Shown one piece after another: positions 27,657 to 36,520 of a DNA stretch of 64,000 nucleotides. Made by a program: the position numbers and the translations under genes. Numbering within the stretch: position 1 is the first letter of the stretch; the number at the start of each line of letters is the position of its first letter. The notes under the pieces are model-generated. The model searched no databases. It was not told the DNA's origin and saw nothing but the letters and a program-made list of their open reading frames with translations. The stretch is from JACDAE01 sp963744875 (GTDB lineage: Bacteria > Chloroflexota > Ktedonobacteria > Ktedonobacterales > Ktedonobacteraceae), in the NCBI GenBank assembly GCA_963744875.1, contig CAVUVQ010000006.1:310001-374000 (forward strand). The letters run 5' to 3'.

Positions 27657-27860
27657 CCTAGATGGCTCGGCCAGCTCGAAACGGCTGATGATCCGACCGT
27701 GGTGCAGCGCGGCTTCTACGATTACATTGGTTGAGATGTGCCTGGACGTGCATCTCCAGAAACGCCTTTTTCAACACGTTCGCATTAACCGGTTCCAGGC
27801 CGCTAAACGGTTCGTCCATCACCAGAATCGCCGGGTCATGCAGGACGGTCGCCAGAAACT
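27657..27860 (-). pseudogene. Relic of an ABC transporter ATP-binding protein
   Basis: Reading the minus strand from about 27860: 'FLATVLHDPAILVMDEPFSG' then 'LEPVNANVLKKAFLEM', an unmistakable Walker B and D-loop region. Closer to 27657, in another frame, follows 'VEAALHHGRIISRFELAEPS', matching the C-terminal DUF4162-type extension of such ATPases. The P-loop half and the stretch between the two pieces are missing. It abuts the 3' end of the GT39 gene. Confidence 0.7.
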
Positions 27861-27864
27861 GTCC

Positions 27865-29445
27865 TCAATCGTAGTGCTTACCGAGTACCCAGATGAATGG
27901 TACCTTCGGCTGCCGCAAGATCAGGATCGGAGCATGATTTTCGTAGTCCACACACTCATCGCAGGAAGTCCTGGCGGCCAGCGTTACCGAGCTGAACTCC
28001 CGTGCCGCGTCCTGGGGAGGAATATTGATCGTGATGAGGACCTGGCCAGTACATCCTTGCGGCCCCCAGATATAGAAGGCGTTGTGTCCGCTGATCGGCG
28101 GGGGCAAATGATAGCGCCCACCGAATTGCACGAGCGCACCAGCCTCGCCATAATTGGAGGTAAAGATGCAGGCAACCTGCTGCTCATCCCTTGGCAGGCT
28201 GTGATACACCTGAGCAATCAACGCGACCTGTTCCTGCCAGCCAAAGCGATCCACCAGAGCTTGCGACAATCCGTAGATATTACCTGCCTCCTGGCTATTC
28301 TTGCCATAAATCTGTCCATACACAGCAAGTGGCAACACCGGCATCACGGCGGGAGCCAGCAGCACGCCAATGAGGGCCAGCACTACGGCATAGGCCGCGA
28401 CCCATCTGCGAAAGCCTGCCCGCCATGTACCGACCAGCACTGCTCCACCGGCAAACAATGGCGGGTAGGCAGGTGCCAGAAAATAGGTTTTCCCATGAAG
28501 AGCCATAAAGAGCACGAAGAGAAGGAGATACGCCCACCCGAAGACTCGATAGCGTGCACCGCGTGCGGAGAAGAAGTACCACAGTCCTGCCCCCCACAAG
28601 AGTACCGAGAGGGGATTCATGCCGAGGATCTGGTTGATCAGGAAAGCAAGCGGCGTTCCACCAGCAAGTTGATTGTGGGAATAGCCAGCCCAATACTGCA
28701 CTGACGCCCAGCCATTGAAGGCATTCCAGATCAGGAATGGCAAGACGAGCACGAAGGCGATCAGGCCCCCAAACAGCGTCCAGCGGGTGAACAACAGGCG
28801 GCGTTGAGGGGAAAGCCCCAATCCGACGATCAGGGCGAACCCCCAGAAGAGGATGGTCTCCTTCGTCAATAATCCCAGGCCAGCCACCAGGCCGAACGCG
28901 AGGAAGTTGCGGGGGCGTTCATCACGCAGCAGGACGATGAGGATGGTGGCACAAAGCGTCCACCAGAATTGATCGAAGACATCGTAGGTATAGAGTGAAC
29001 CACCGGCCATCAAGATAAGGGCCGTCGCCGATCCCAGGGCAGCGAGTCCCTGGACCCAACCCGTGCCGCCCAGGAGCCGGGCCATCAATCCTGTCAGGAT
29101 GATCGTCCCGGCACAGACCAGGGCCGAGATCACATGGATGGCCCATAAGGCATTGTCGGTGAGCAAGCGTGGAATCTGCGTGATCCAGGGAACCAGGGGC
29201 GGGACATCCACATAGCCAAAGGCGGGATGGCGGCTCATGGCCAGCATATAGAGTTCATCGCGGAAATAGCCGTAATTGTCGCCGACCAGGACATGCGCCA
29301 AGAACGAGATGCCGACGATGATCAGCACAGCGGGAGCGAGGTCGGCGTGGCGATACAGGGTAGTAATGCCAGCATGCAGGGATGAAGCAGCGCGTGTGGC
29401 CACTACTTTCGATGATTGGGAAACGCCTGTCAGCATGAGTCCCAT
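27865..29445 (-). CDS. GT39-family glycosyltransferase (PMT/ArnT-like membrane protein)
   Basis: A 526-residue polytopic protein. The first luminal loop has the GT-C signature 'DELYMLAMSRHPAFGYVDVP' with the catalytic acidic residues (Asp-Glu). About ten membrane helices follow, including 'FGLVAGLGLLTKETILFW', a motif of ArnT-like enzymes, and an extracytoplasmic C-terminal domain with 'LRQPKVPF' near the end. It should transfer a sugar from a polyprenyl phosphate carrier. The frame extends upstream to 29733, but ATG 29445 is preceded by GAAAGGATTTG and gives the usual N-terminus. The gene is divergent from a two-component system and clearly G+C-richer than the flanks. Confidence 0.88.
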   Translation of the reverse strand: MGLMLTGVSQSSKVVATRAASSLHAGITTLYRHADLAPAVLIIVGISFLAHVLVGDNYGYFRDELYMLAMSRHPAFGYVDVPPLVPWITQIPRLLTDNALWAIHVISALVCAGTIILTGLMARLLGGTGWVQGLAALGSATALILMAGGSLYTYDVFDQFWWTLCATILIVLLRDERPRNFLAFGLVAGLGLLTKETILFWGFALIVGLGLSPQRRLLFTRWTLFGGLIAFVLVLPFLIWNAFNGWASVQYWAGYSHNQLAGGTPLAFLINQILGMNPLSVLLWGAGLWYFFSARGARYRVFGWAYLLLFVLFMALHGKTYFLAPAYPPLFAGGAVLVGTWRAGFRRWVAAYAVVLALIGVLLAPAVMPVLPLAVYGQIYGKNSQEAGNIYGLSQALVDRFGWQEQVALIAQVYHSLPRDEQQVACIFTSNYGEAGALVQFGGRYHLPPPISGHNAFYIWGPQGCTGQVLITINIPPQDAAREFSSVTLAARTSCDECVDYENHAPILILRQPKVPFIWVLGKHYD

Positions 29446-29837
29446 GAGAACAAATCCTTTCGCGAAACCACCGTCAAGCCACTGCTCGACGCAGCAGCAG
29501 ATACGAGGCCATTGTGTTTTTTGATCCTTGCGGTTCTCGTCATTCAGAGAGAAGCACTCTGTTTTGCCAGATGGATAGGCACTGGTTAGAAATCCTTCTT
29601 CCTTGTACTGAGTATAGCCGACCTGAGCAGGACAACACCTGTCCCATCGGTCACGAATCACTGGCCTATTTCTGGCCCTGGCTGCGATGACGCTGGTCAT
29701 AGATCTTCTCGACAGACCTATGACGCTGGTCATAGGTCGCGTCGAGCATACCCATGACTACAGACACTGGCGAGCGAAAAGGTCCGTGAGGTATACTACG
29801 GAAAACACGAGCATCTCTCACCGTTGGAGACACACTC
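29446..29837. promoter_or_regulatory. Divergent regulatory region with twin palindromic operators
   Basis: CGATGAC-GCTG-GTCATAG (29685-29702) and CTATGAC-GCTG-GTCATAG (29718-29735) are two copies of one palindrome, the second perfect, 33 bases apart centre to centre, about three helical turns. They lie between the GT39 gene (minus) and the histidine kinase gene (plus). They suit a dimeric regulator such as the NarL-type response regulator encoded at 31124. The rest of the gap holds nothing convincing. Confidence 0.65.
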
Positions 29838-31121
29838 ATGAAATTCAAGCAAGGGCAGATCATTCAAACGCCATCCATGCCATTAGCAGGCTGGTATCTG
29901 CGATGGATTCCCTGGGTCGTCACTGTTTTCGCTTGTGTGGGCTATCTCTCCGGGGTCTTGACGACGCAGCCTCTCACCCTGCTCAGCTTGTTTCTGCTCA
30001 CGGGGACCTATGGGGCATGGCTCGTGATCTATCATATCGGACAACGGCGGCTTAAGGTTCGCGCACATCCAGGCTTCGTACTGGCCCTGTTCTGCCTGGC
30101 CTGCGCCTCCCAATTCATCCCCTTGCCGGGCACGAACGTCTATTGGCTCCCAGAACTGCCGCTCATCACGACTGGTTTGATGACGATGATCAAACCACGG
30201 CCCCTCAGTCTGCTCGCGGCAGGTGCCCTCTGCCTGAGTTCCTACCTCGCGATCCGCCTCATCGTCGCGGACTGGGATATCAGCGGCCAGGCGACAGTCC
30301 CGCTTGTGTTTCTCTCCGTCTATGGATACGGGGCGATCATCCATGAACTCGCGCTGGCCCACACTGCGAAGGATGTCTCCAATGCCAGACTCGCAGCGGT
30401 CCACACGCGCCTGCAGGAGTATAGCGCCCAATTGGAAGAGCTTTCGGTCATTCGCGAGCGCAACCGGATTGCCCGTGAGATCCACGACACGCTTGGTCAC
30501 GCCCTGACACTCCTCTCGGTCCAGTTGGAAACAGCAACGCAACTGGAAGCACGCGACGATCCTCGTCTGCGCAAGGAATTGCTGGAAGCACGACAGGTGG
30601 CAAAAGCCTGCCTGACGGAAGTCCGTCACTCCGTCGAGGCGCTCCGACCCGACGAAGCCTCCGCAGGCTCGTTGCAGGAGCAACTGCGGAAACTGGTAGC
30701 AGCATGTGAAACCACCTGCCCCCAGACCCGGATCACGCTCGATCTGGAAGAGGCAACGCATCCTCTGCATCCAGAAGTGTGCCTGACGCTCTATCGCTGT
30801 GCGCAGGAGGCGCTGACCAATATTCGCAAGCATGCGCACGCCACCAGAGTGCTGCTGCGCCTCTCCACGAGCGATGAACAGGTGGAACTGACTGTGCTGG
30901 ACAACGGCCAGGGGTGCGAGCCTTCGCACGAGCAAGGGACGCCTGCGTCTGGCTTCGGTCTACTGGGTATGCGCGAGCGCGTCGCGCTGCTGGATGGGAC
31001 GCTGCGGGCTAGCTCTGAGTCCGGGCACGGCTGGCGCGTCGACGTGGTGCTCCCGCTCACGCCTCGGGGGCAAGCAGAGGGCAGTACCACGGAAGCAGGC
31101 GAAACCAGAGAGAAGGTCTAG
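29838..31121 (+). CDS. NarL-type sensor histidine kinase (HisKA_3)
   Basis: A 427-residue kinase. Six hydrophobic segments lie in the first 180 residues, so the sensor is the membrane domain itself. A coiled segment leads to the HisKA_3 box 'RNRIAREIHDTLGHALTLL' with the phosphorylated His near residue 216. The ATPase follows: 'CAQEALTNIRKHAHATRV' (N box), 'LDNGQGCEP' (G1) and 'GFGLLGMRERV' (G2). GTTGGAGA precedes the ATG. The response regulator starts two bases after the stop, so they form an operon. The domain set matches DesK/LiaS-like sensors of membrane state, but the stimulus is unknown. Confidence 0.92.
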   Translation: MKFKQGQIIQTPSMPLAGWYLRWIPWVVTVFACVGYLSGVLTTQPLTLLSLFLLTGTYGAWLVIYHIGQRRLKVRAHPGFVLALFCLACASQFIPLPGTNVYWLPELPLITTGLMTMIKPRPLSLLAAGALCLSSYLAIRLIVADWDISGQATVPLVFLSVYGYGAIIHELALAHTAKDVSNARLAAVHTRLQEYSAQLEELSVIRERNRIAREIHDTLGHALTLLSVQLETATQLEARDDPRLRKELLEARQVAKACLTEVRHSVEALRPDEASAGSLQEQLRKLVAACETTCPQTRITLDLEEATHPLHPEVCLTLYRCAQEALTNIRKHAHATRVLLRLSTSDEQVELTVLDNGQGCEPSHEQGTPASGFGLLGMRERVALLDGTLRASSESGHGWRVDVVLPLTPRGQAEGSTTEAGETREKV

Positions 31122-31123
31122 CC

Positions 31124-31819
31124 ATGGTAGAGCGTCTCCGTGTGCTGATTGTGGATGACCAGCGCCTGCTGTGCGAAGGTTTTCGCAAGCTGATTGAGCT
31201 GGAGCCGGACCTGGAGGTGGTCGGCATGGCCGGGGATGGCGAGGAAGCGTTAGCTACGGTCGAGCGCCTCTCGGCCACGCGAACGGCACCCGATGTGGTG
31301 CTGATGGATGTGCGCATGCCGCGTCTGGATGGCATTCGCGCAACGCGTGCCATCATCGAGCGCTGGCCCGAGATCCGCGTGGTCATCCTGACGACTTTCG
31401 ACGATCGAGAGTTGATCCAGGCAGGTCTGCAAGCGGGAGCACTGGGCTATGTGCTCAAAGACATTACCGCCGAACAGCTTGCCACGACCATTCGCGTGGT
31501 CGCACAGGGACAGGTCCTCTTGCATCCCGATGTCGCACACAAAGTCCTTGCCCCCTTCTCCTCGGCCCCCATCGAGCCCGCTGTGACCGCTCCTGCCACC
31601 CCTGGGTATAGCGGCGTGAGCGGGGTGGCACAGTTGACCGAGCGCGAGCGGGAGATCCTGGCCTTGCTCGCGCACGGGGCCTCCAATCGCGAGATCAGCG
31701 AGACCCTCTACATCGCCGGCGGCACCGTCAAGAACCATCTCAGCAACATTCTGGGCAAGCTGGGAGTGCGCGACCGGACTCAGGCGGCCCTGAAAGCCAG
31801 AGAACTCGGCTTGCTGTAA
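31124..31819 (+). CDS. NarL/LuxR-family response regulator
   Basis: A 231-residue regulator. The receiver domain (about 5-125) has the acidic pair in 'VLIVDDQRLL', the phospho-acceptor Asp in 'VVLMDVRMPRLDG', 'ILTTFDD' and the conserved Lys in 'GYVLKD'. A Pro/Ala-rich linker (about 145-165) joins a LuxR-type helix-turn-helix: 'LTEREREILALLAHGASNRE' and 'GTVKNHLSNILGKLGVRDRT'. Phosphorylated by the upstream kinase, it would bind DNA as a dimer. The twin palindromes at 29685-29735 are the obvious candidate sites. Confidence 0.94.
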   Translation: MVERLRVLIVDDQRLLCEGFRKLIELEPDLEVVGMAGDGEEALATVERLSATRTAPDVVLMDVRMPRLDGIRATRAIIERWPEIRVVILTTFDDRELIQAGLQAGALGYVLKDITAEQLATTIRVVAQGQVLLHPDVAHKVLAPFSSAPIEPAVTAPATPGYSGVSGVAQLTEREREILALLAHGASNREISETLYIAGGTVKNHLSNILGKLGVRDRTQAALKARELGLL

Positions 31820-32152
31820 AGAAAGCATGGGTTGACAGGTGAGCTTCCCCCAGTACCTATCATGGGTTTGAGCACCAGGGACGTGCGAACACGAAAGCAG
31901 AGCATGGGCAGCATATATCCATTGGATTGCTCATGAGATCAGTGGGGCTATGGTCTATTCCGTCAGTTTCGCGACTTCAAGATCTGTTCGCCACATGTTT
32001 CTGAGCGTACACTTTTCACTTTTCGATACGCTGACTCCAAAATCTGGTCAATTATACATTGGCTTCTATACAGCAAGGTGACGCCCCCTACGCCTGTTCT
32101 GATAATGTTTCCTGAAGCATACTATCATTAAAATGAGATATAATAAATCTGT
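31820..32152. other. Gene-free stretch with a repeat remnant and the rnc promoter
   Basis: CTGACTCCAAAATCTGGTC near 32030 and AGGTGACGCCCCCTACGCC near 32077-32095 resemble the two ends of the right arm of the element at 18643-18987, here separated and degraded. TATAAT at 32139-32144 is a good -10 box; a -35 box is not evident. It lies only nine bases before the rnc start codon, so the transcript would be almost leaderless. Confidence 0.5.
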
Positions 32153-32872
32153 ATGGAAGATACAAATGCCATAAATAATACCGATCTTGCTGCACTGGAA
32201 GAACTGCTCCAGGTAAAGTTTCAGGATCGTTCATTATTACAGCGAGCGGTCACGCACCATTCCTGCTGCTCAGAGACTGCTGTGCATGATTCTTATGATA
32301 CGCTCGAATTTCTGGGCGATGCAATTATCAGTGCGCATGTCGTCGAATATATTTATCGTTCCTTCCCCGATGCCTCGGAAGGCGAGATGACCACGCTAAA
32401 GTCAGAAGTGGTGAGTCGTCGCGCATTCGCTTTGATTGGTCAGCAGTTAGGTCTCTTTCCCTATATTCGCGTGGATATCGCCAACCTGCGCACATTTAAC
32501 GAGCGCTCACGTGATTCGCTCTGTGCCGATGTTTTAGAGGCTATTGTTGGTGCAATTCATATCGATCAGGGGTCTGAGGTGGCGCGTGCATTTGTCGTAC
32601 GCGCAATTTTACCAATGGTCGAACTGGTGAATCGGCAGGTACTCGATACAAATCCGAAAGGGCGTCTACAAAAGATTATATTGCAGCGTTCGGGTGCTCT
32701 GCCTCGCTATCGGGTTCTGGAGCAGAGCGGACGCAATAATGATCGTATCTTCCTGGTTGGTGTTTTTGAGCATGAAGTTTTATTGGGGGTGGGAAGAGCG
32801 TCCAGTATAAAAGAAGCTGGCCGTCAGGCTGCTCGTGAGGCTTTGGAACTTCTACATAAGAAAGATAAGTAA
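32153..32872 (+). CDS. rnc: Ribonuclease III
   Basis: A 239-residue enzyme. The RNase III domain (about 8-150) has the signature 'YDTLEFLGDAIISAHV' with catalytic Glu/Asp, and the second acidic pair in 'CADVLEAIVGAIHID'. The double-stranded RNA-binding domain (about 165-235) has 'NPKGRLQKIILQRSG' and 'GRASSIKEAGRQAAREALELL'. It cleaves double-stranded RNA in rRNA processing and decay. No ribosome binding site is seen. The TATAAT box nine bases upstream suggests leaderless translation from this ATG. The methyltransferase gene follows after seven bases. Confidence 0.95.
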   Translation: MEDTNAINNTDLAALEELLQVKFQDRSLLQRAVTHHSCCSETAVHDSYDTLEFLGDAIISAHVVEYIYRSFPDASEGEMTTLKSEVVSRRAFALIGQQLGLFPYIRVDIANLRTFNERSRDSLCADVLEAIVGAIHIDQGSEVARAFVVRAILPMVELVNRQVLDTNPKGRLQKIILQRSGALPRYRVLEQSGRNNDRIFLVGVFEHEVLLGVGRASSIKEAGRQAAREALELLHKKDK

Positions 32873-32879
32873 GCTATTC

Positions 32880-34520
32880 ATGCTACAATATGATGCTCTT
32901 AACTGGTATGAGGCAAGCTTACCGCCGCAAGAACGCAAGTTGCGCGGTCATTTCTCAACCCCACCCCAACTGGTTGAGCGCATTCTTGATGCCTGTGGCT
33001 ATACAACTGATAAGCAGCTTGCGCGTATTCGTGTGCTTGATCCGGCGTGCGGGAGCGGAAATTTCCTGGCTGGTGTTGCATCGCGTCTCCTTGCCTCTAC
33101 GCAGCGTGCGGGCCTTTCCCATAAAGCACAGATCGCGGCTGTACAACGCAACATCTGGGGCTTCGATCCTGATCCCGTTGCCTGCTTCCTCGCCGAGATG
33201 CAATTGCGTACGATTTTGACGCAAGAAAGCAAGACATGTCACACTGATGGATGTAGGGCATGTAAACACGAGCACACAACTCCTCTGCACATTCACCAGG
33301 CCGATGGCTTAGCCTTTCGGTGGGAGCACGCTGCAAATATTGATCTTTTTCTTGCTAATCCACCCTACCTGGCGACGAAGAATAATGATCTCAGCGGCTA
33401 TCAATATACACGTCAACGTGGGCAGCCCGATAGCTATCTCCTCTTCTTAAATCTGGCGTTGCAGGTAGTACGTCCCGGCGGCTGGATTGGTCTGGTGATA
33501 CCTGATCCGGTTCTGGCGCGTACAAATGCGACCATTGAACGTCAACGGTTGCTTGCGGAGACAACGATTCATTCCCTCTGGCACCTCTCTGGCGTCTTTC
33601 CCGCTTATGTAGGCGCGGCTGTTCTTATTGCACAAAAACGTCCAGCTCCGTCTGTACATCAAGTAGCCTGGTTACGCGGAGCGTGGCCGCGTCAGCAAGG
33701 ACGTGCGACGAAAAATACAGTGTTGTTTGGGGAGAGCAATCCTGCCCTTGAATATAAAAAACACCTCATTCCGCAATCTCTCTTGCGTAGTCAGCCAGGA
33801 GCCGAATTGCGCTACCTGCTCAGTAGCGTTCAGGATAGTCTGGTAGGCAAACTCCACGCTTATCTCAGCACGGATCGAGCCAGGCAGGAACATCGTTTTA
33901 TTCCTCTCGATGAACTGGTAATGGTCCGACGCGGCGAAGAGTTAAGTAAAAATAGCACATTTCTGGTGCAGAAAAAGCCCATTGATGAGCAGGATTGGTT
34001 GCCTATTTTGCGTGGTGGCGTCGATCTACAGCCATACACTCATCCAGTCGCAGATTGCTGGATTCCTCGTGAGAAAGTTGTGAAGCCTCTGGAACGCTAT
34101 CGCATGCCCAAATTACTGGTTGTGAAAAGTACAGGTCGCCTGCAAGCTACTCTGGATCTGGAAGGCCACGTTGTATTGCAGACGCTCTATCTCCTGTGCC
34201 CGCGTACGGACGATAGAAACGACCTCTATTTTTTGCTTGCGTTACTCAATTCACGTGTGCTGCAACAGTATGTTTCCGTCCTCTATACTGCTTATAAATG
34301 GGTACAGCCTCAAATCGAGCAGCATGTATTGACGCATTTGCCTATTCCTACTCTTGAAGTTGCTGAGAAGGTGACTATCTGCGAGCGAGCGCAAGCTTTG
34401 CTGCTTGCTTGCGATAAGATGAAGCCCGTTGTAGAATTGGATGAACGCTATAAGGGGTTGTATGAAGAGCAAGAGCGTGCAATCTGTGCTCTCTACGAGA
34501 AAATTTTGCTTGCCCGTTAA
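32880..34520 (+). CDS. N6-adenine DNA methyltransferase (TaqI/Eco57I-like), orphan
   Basis: A 546-residue enzyme. 'GHFSTPPQLVERIL' is followed by motif I 'VLDPACGSGNFL' (AdoMet site), a Cys-containing insertion 'CHTDGCRACKHEH', and motif IV 'LFLANPPYLATKN' that defines adenine N6 methylation. The second half resembles TaqI-type target-recognition regions ('LLVVKSTGRLQATLD', 'FLLALLNSRVLQQYV'). ATG 32880 follows the rnc stop by seven bases; the frame extends upstream inside rnc. No restriction nuclease is adjacent, so it is an orphan or regulatory methylase, or a fused methylase-nuclease whose nuclease part is not recognised. The target sequence is unknown. Confidence 0.88.
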   Translation: MLQYDALNWYEASLPPQERKLRGHFSTPPQLVERILDACGYTTDKQLARIRVLDPACGSGNFLAGVASRLLASTQRAGLSHKAQIAAVQRNIWGFDPDPVACFLAEMQLRTILTQESKTCHTDGCRACKHEHTTPLHIHQADGLAFRWEHAANIDLFLANPPYLATKNNDLSGYQYTRQRGQPDSYLLFLNLALQVVRPGGWIGLVIPDPVLARTNATIERQRLLAETTIHSLWHLSGVFPAYVGAAVLIAQKRPAPSVHQVAWLRGAWPRQQGRATKNTVLFGESNPALEYKKHLIPQSLLRSQPGAELRYLLSSVQDSLVGKLHAYLSTDRARQEHRFIPLDELVMVRRGEELSKNSTFLVQKKPIDEQDWLPILRGGVDLQPYTHPVADCWIPREKVVKPLERYRMPKLLVVKSTGRLQATLDLEGHVVLQTLYLLCPRTDDRNDLYFLLALLNSRVLQQYVSVLYTAYKWVQPQIEQHVLTHLPIPTLEVAEKVTICERAQALLLACDKMKPVVELDERYKGLYEEQERAICALYEKILLAR

Positions 34521-34541
34521 GACAAAGGAGTCAACTGTATT

Positions 34542-34964
34542 ATGGCTGAAACGCGTCCTATTCGCGTGTTGGTGGCTAAACCGGGACTGGATGGGCACGA
34601 CCGTGGTGCTAAAATCATCGCGCGTGCTTTACGTGATGCTGGGATGGAGGTTATCTATACAGGCATTCGTCAGACGCCGGAAATGATCGTTGAGGCTGCT
34701 ATTCAGGAAGATGTAGATGCTATCTTGCTGAGCATCCTTTCCGGTGCGCATATGGCAATTTTTCCAAAGATAATGGATCTCCTGAAGCAGAATCAGGTTG
34801 ATGACGTACTGGTCGCGGCGGGTGGGATCTTGCCTGATGAGGATATTCCGGCGATCAAAGCGCTGGGGATCAAGGGCTGTTTTGGGCCTGGCGCACCACT
34901 AGGGACGATTATCCAGTTTGTGCGTACCAACGTGCAGGCCGATCGTCTCGCGGTTGAGGTATAG
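34542..34964 (+). CDS. Cobalamin-binding subunit of methylmalonyl-CoA mutase
   Basis: A 140-residue B12-binding domain. 'PGLDGHDRGAKIIARAL' holds the D-x-H-x-x-G motif whose His binds cobalt in the base-off form. Flavodoxin-like strands follow, with 'LLSILSGAHM' and 'VLVAAGGILPDEDI'. This is the size of a stand-alone small domain of methylmalonyl-CoA or related acyl-CoA mutases. The large catalytic subunit is not in the window. AAAGGAG precedes the ATG, and the MeaB gene starts seven bases after the stop. Confidence 0.93.
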   Translation: MAETRPIRVLVAKPGLDGHDRGAKIIARALRDAGMEVIYTGIRQTPEMIVEAAIQEDVDAILLSILSGAHMAIFPKIMDLLKQNQVDDVLVAAGGILPDEDIPAIKALGIKGCFGPGAPLGTIIQFVRTNVQADRLAVEV

Positions 34965-34971
34965 GAAGACT

Positions 34972-35922
34972 GTGCAAAATATTGTGGAACGCCTGCTAAG
35001 TGGAGATCGTCGTGCGCTTGCGCGTATGGTAACCTTAATCGAGAGCGAAGCTCCATCGGCGCATCGTTACCTGGCTGAACTACATCAGCACTCTGGCAAC
35101 GCTCACATCGTGGGTGTGACGGGTGCTCCCGGTGCTGGGAAAAGTACGCTTGTAACGCGTATGGTGCGCGAATTGCGTAAGGGCGATGCGAAAGTTGGCG
35201 TTGTGGCGATCGATCCCAGCAGCCCTTTTTCTGGTGGTGCCATCCTTGGTGATCGCATTCGCATGATGGAGCTGGCTGGCGATCCAAACATCTTTATTCG
35301 TAGCATGGCCAGTCGTGGCAGCCTGGGTGGCCTTTCCTCCTCAACGCGTGATGTCGTGCGTGCGATGGATGCTGCGGGCTATGATCCCATTATTATTGAA
35401 ACGGTGGGTACGGGACAGGCTGAGGTCGAAGTGATGCGTACCGCGCAGACCGTCCTCGTCGTTGTCGCTCCTGGCATGGGCGACGATATTCAAGCAATTA
35501 AAGCTGGTATTCTGGAGATCGCCGATATTTTTGTCGTTAGTAAAGCCGATAAACCCTCATCAGACCAGACGGTGGCAGAACTGGCGATGTTGCTGAGCCT
35601 CGATTCCAATCGGCGTGAAGCGGCCTGGCGCATTCCCATTATCAAAACCTCTTCGCTCAAAGAGCAAGGCATTGAGCAACTGGTCACTGCTATACGGCAG
35701 CATCAGCAATACTTGCGCGAGAGCAACACATTCGCTCAGCGTGCACAACGGCAGGTGCGTAGCGAATTGCAAGCGTTGATTCTGCACGCCGTAGATGGCA
35801 TATTAAGCGCTGAAGTAGGCGAGGAAGAATGGAAAACCCTGATCGATGCCATTAACGAACGAAAACTCGATCCCTATACCGTAGCAAGCGATCTCCAGAC
35901 GCGTATCGGCCTCAAAAAGTGA
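34972..35922 (+). CDS. meaB: MeaB-type GTPase chaperone of methylmalonyl-CoA mutase
   Basis: A 316-residue G3E-family GTPase. The P-loop is 'GAPGAGKSTL', 'AIDPSSPFSGGAILGDRIRM' is the MeaB/ArgK base-binding region, 'MASRGSLGG' is the switch, 'IIETVGTGQAEV' is Walker B, and 'VSKAD' is the guanine-recognition motif. It protects the mutase and gates cofactor loading. GTG 34972 with AGGAAG just upstream gives the normal N-terminus; the frame from 34918 overlaps the mutase subunit gene. The operon with the B12 subunit is the expected arrangement. Confidence 0.94.
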   Translation: MQNIVERLLSGDRRALARMVTLIESEAPSAHRYLAELHQHSGNAHIVGVTGAPGAGKSTLVTRMVRELRKGDAKVGVVAIDPSSPFSGGAILGDRIRMMELAGDPNIFIRSMASRGSLGGLSSSTRDVVRAMDAAGYDPIIIETVGTGQAEVEVMRTAQTVLVVVAPGMGDDIQAIKAGILEIADIFVVSKADKPSSDQTVAELAMLLSLDSNRREAAWRIPIIKTSSLKEQGIEQLVTAIRQHQQYLRESNTFAQRAQRQVRSELQALILHAVDGILSAEVGEEEWKTLIDAINERKLDPYTVASDLQTRIGLKK

Positions 35923-36064
35923 AACCTCTCATCTCCTGAGTGCTTATTACATCATTGTACTACTCCCATTTACAGAGTATGCTTGCATTGGATACAATAA
36001 AGACGCATATACACCTAAGAATACGATTTTAAAAAATATGTCTAATGAATAAGGAGTTTAATCA

Positions 36065-36355
36065 ATGCTTGCCTCTCTGTCCATCTTCATTTGCCTGTTT
36101 TTAATTACCCTGGGCCTGATAGCAATTTATATTGGTGTCCGAACCTATATTCATCTCTCCTCCGCCACACTTAGAACCACGGGAGAGCTCGTCAGTGAAC
36201 GCCATATCATGTTTATGCATGGTTTGACCGAAGCTGATGCGCCGATCTATTGTCCTTCAAGGCCGCTTATTACGCTTACCAGTATGGTTGTGATTGGTCT
36301 GCTGCCGTTGTCTTTTGGCGTGTTGTTGTTTGTGAGGATGATTGGCCTCTTTTAA
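36065..36355 (+). CDS. Small two-helix membrane protein, 96 residues
   Basis: Not recognised. There is one hydrophobic helix at about 3-28 and one at about 70-92, with a 40-residue loop between them containing 'GELVSERHIMFMHGL'. AAGGAG stands nine bases before the ATG. It is a lone gene between meaB and the recQ relic. Confidence 0.65.
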   Translation: MLASLSIFICLFLITLGLIAIYIGVRTYIHLSSATLRTTGELVSERHIMFMHGLTEADAPIYCPSRPLITLTSMVVIGLLPLSFGVLLFVRMIGLF

Positions 36356-36520
36356 GTTAGTAGTTTTGTGGACCATAGAAAAAATGGATACTCACAAATA
36401 AGTATTTTTTGTGCCTTGATAGTGAATTGGCTGTATTTCACTTGAAAAACCTTCCAAAATCAATTAAAATACATATATCGCTCTTATAACGTTTTATTGT
36501 GTAAATATTGGGAGGACGGT

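Noticed and set aside
27619..28704. Long plus-strand frame of 361 codons opposite the GT39 gene
   Set aside because: It is antisense to a clear membrane glycosyltransferase and the ABC relic, lies in G+C-rich DNA where long antisense frames are common, and its translation shows no family.
29883..30935. Minus-strand frame of 350 codons opposite the histidine kinase gene
   Set aside because: Shadow of a well-supported kinase in G+C-rich sequence.
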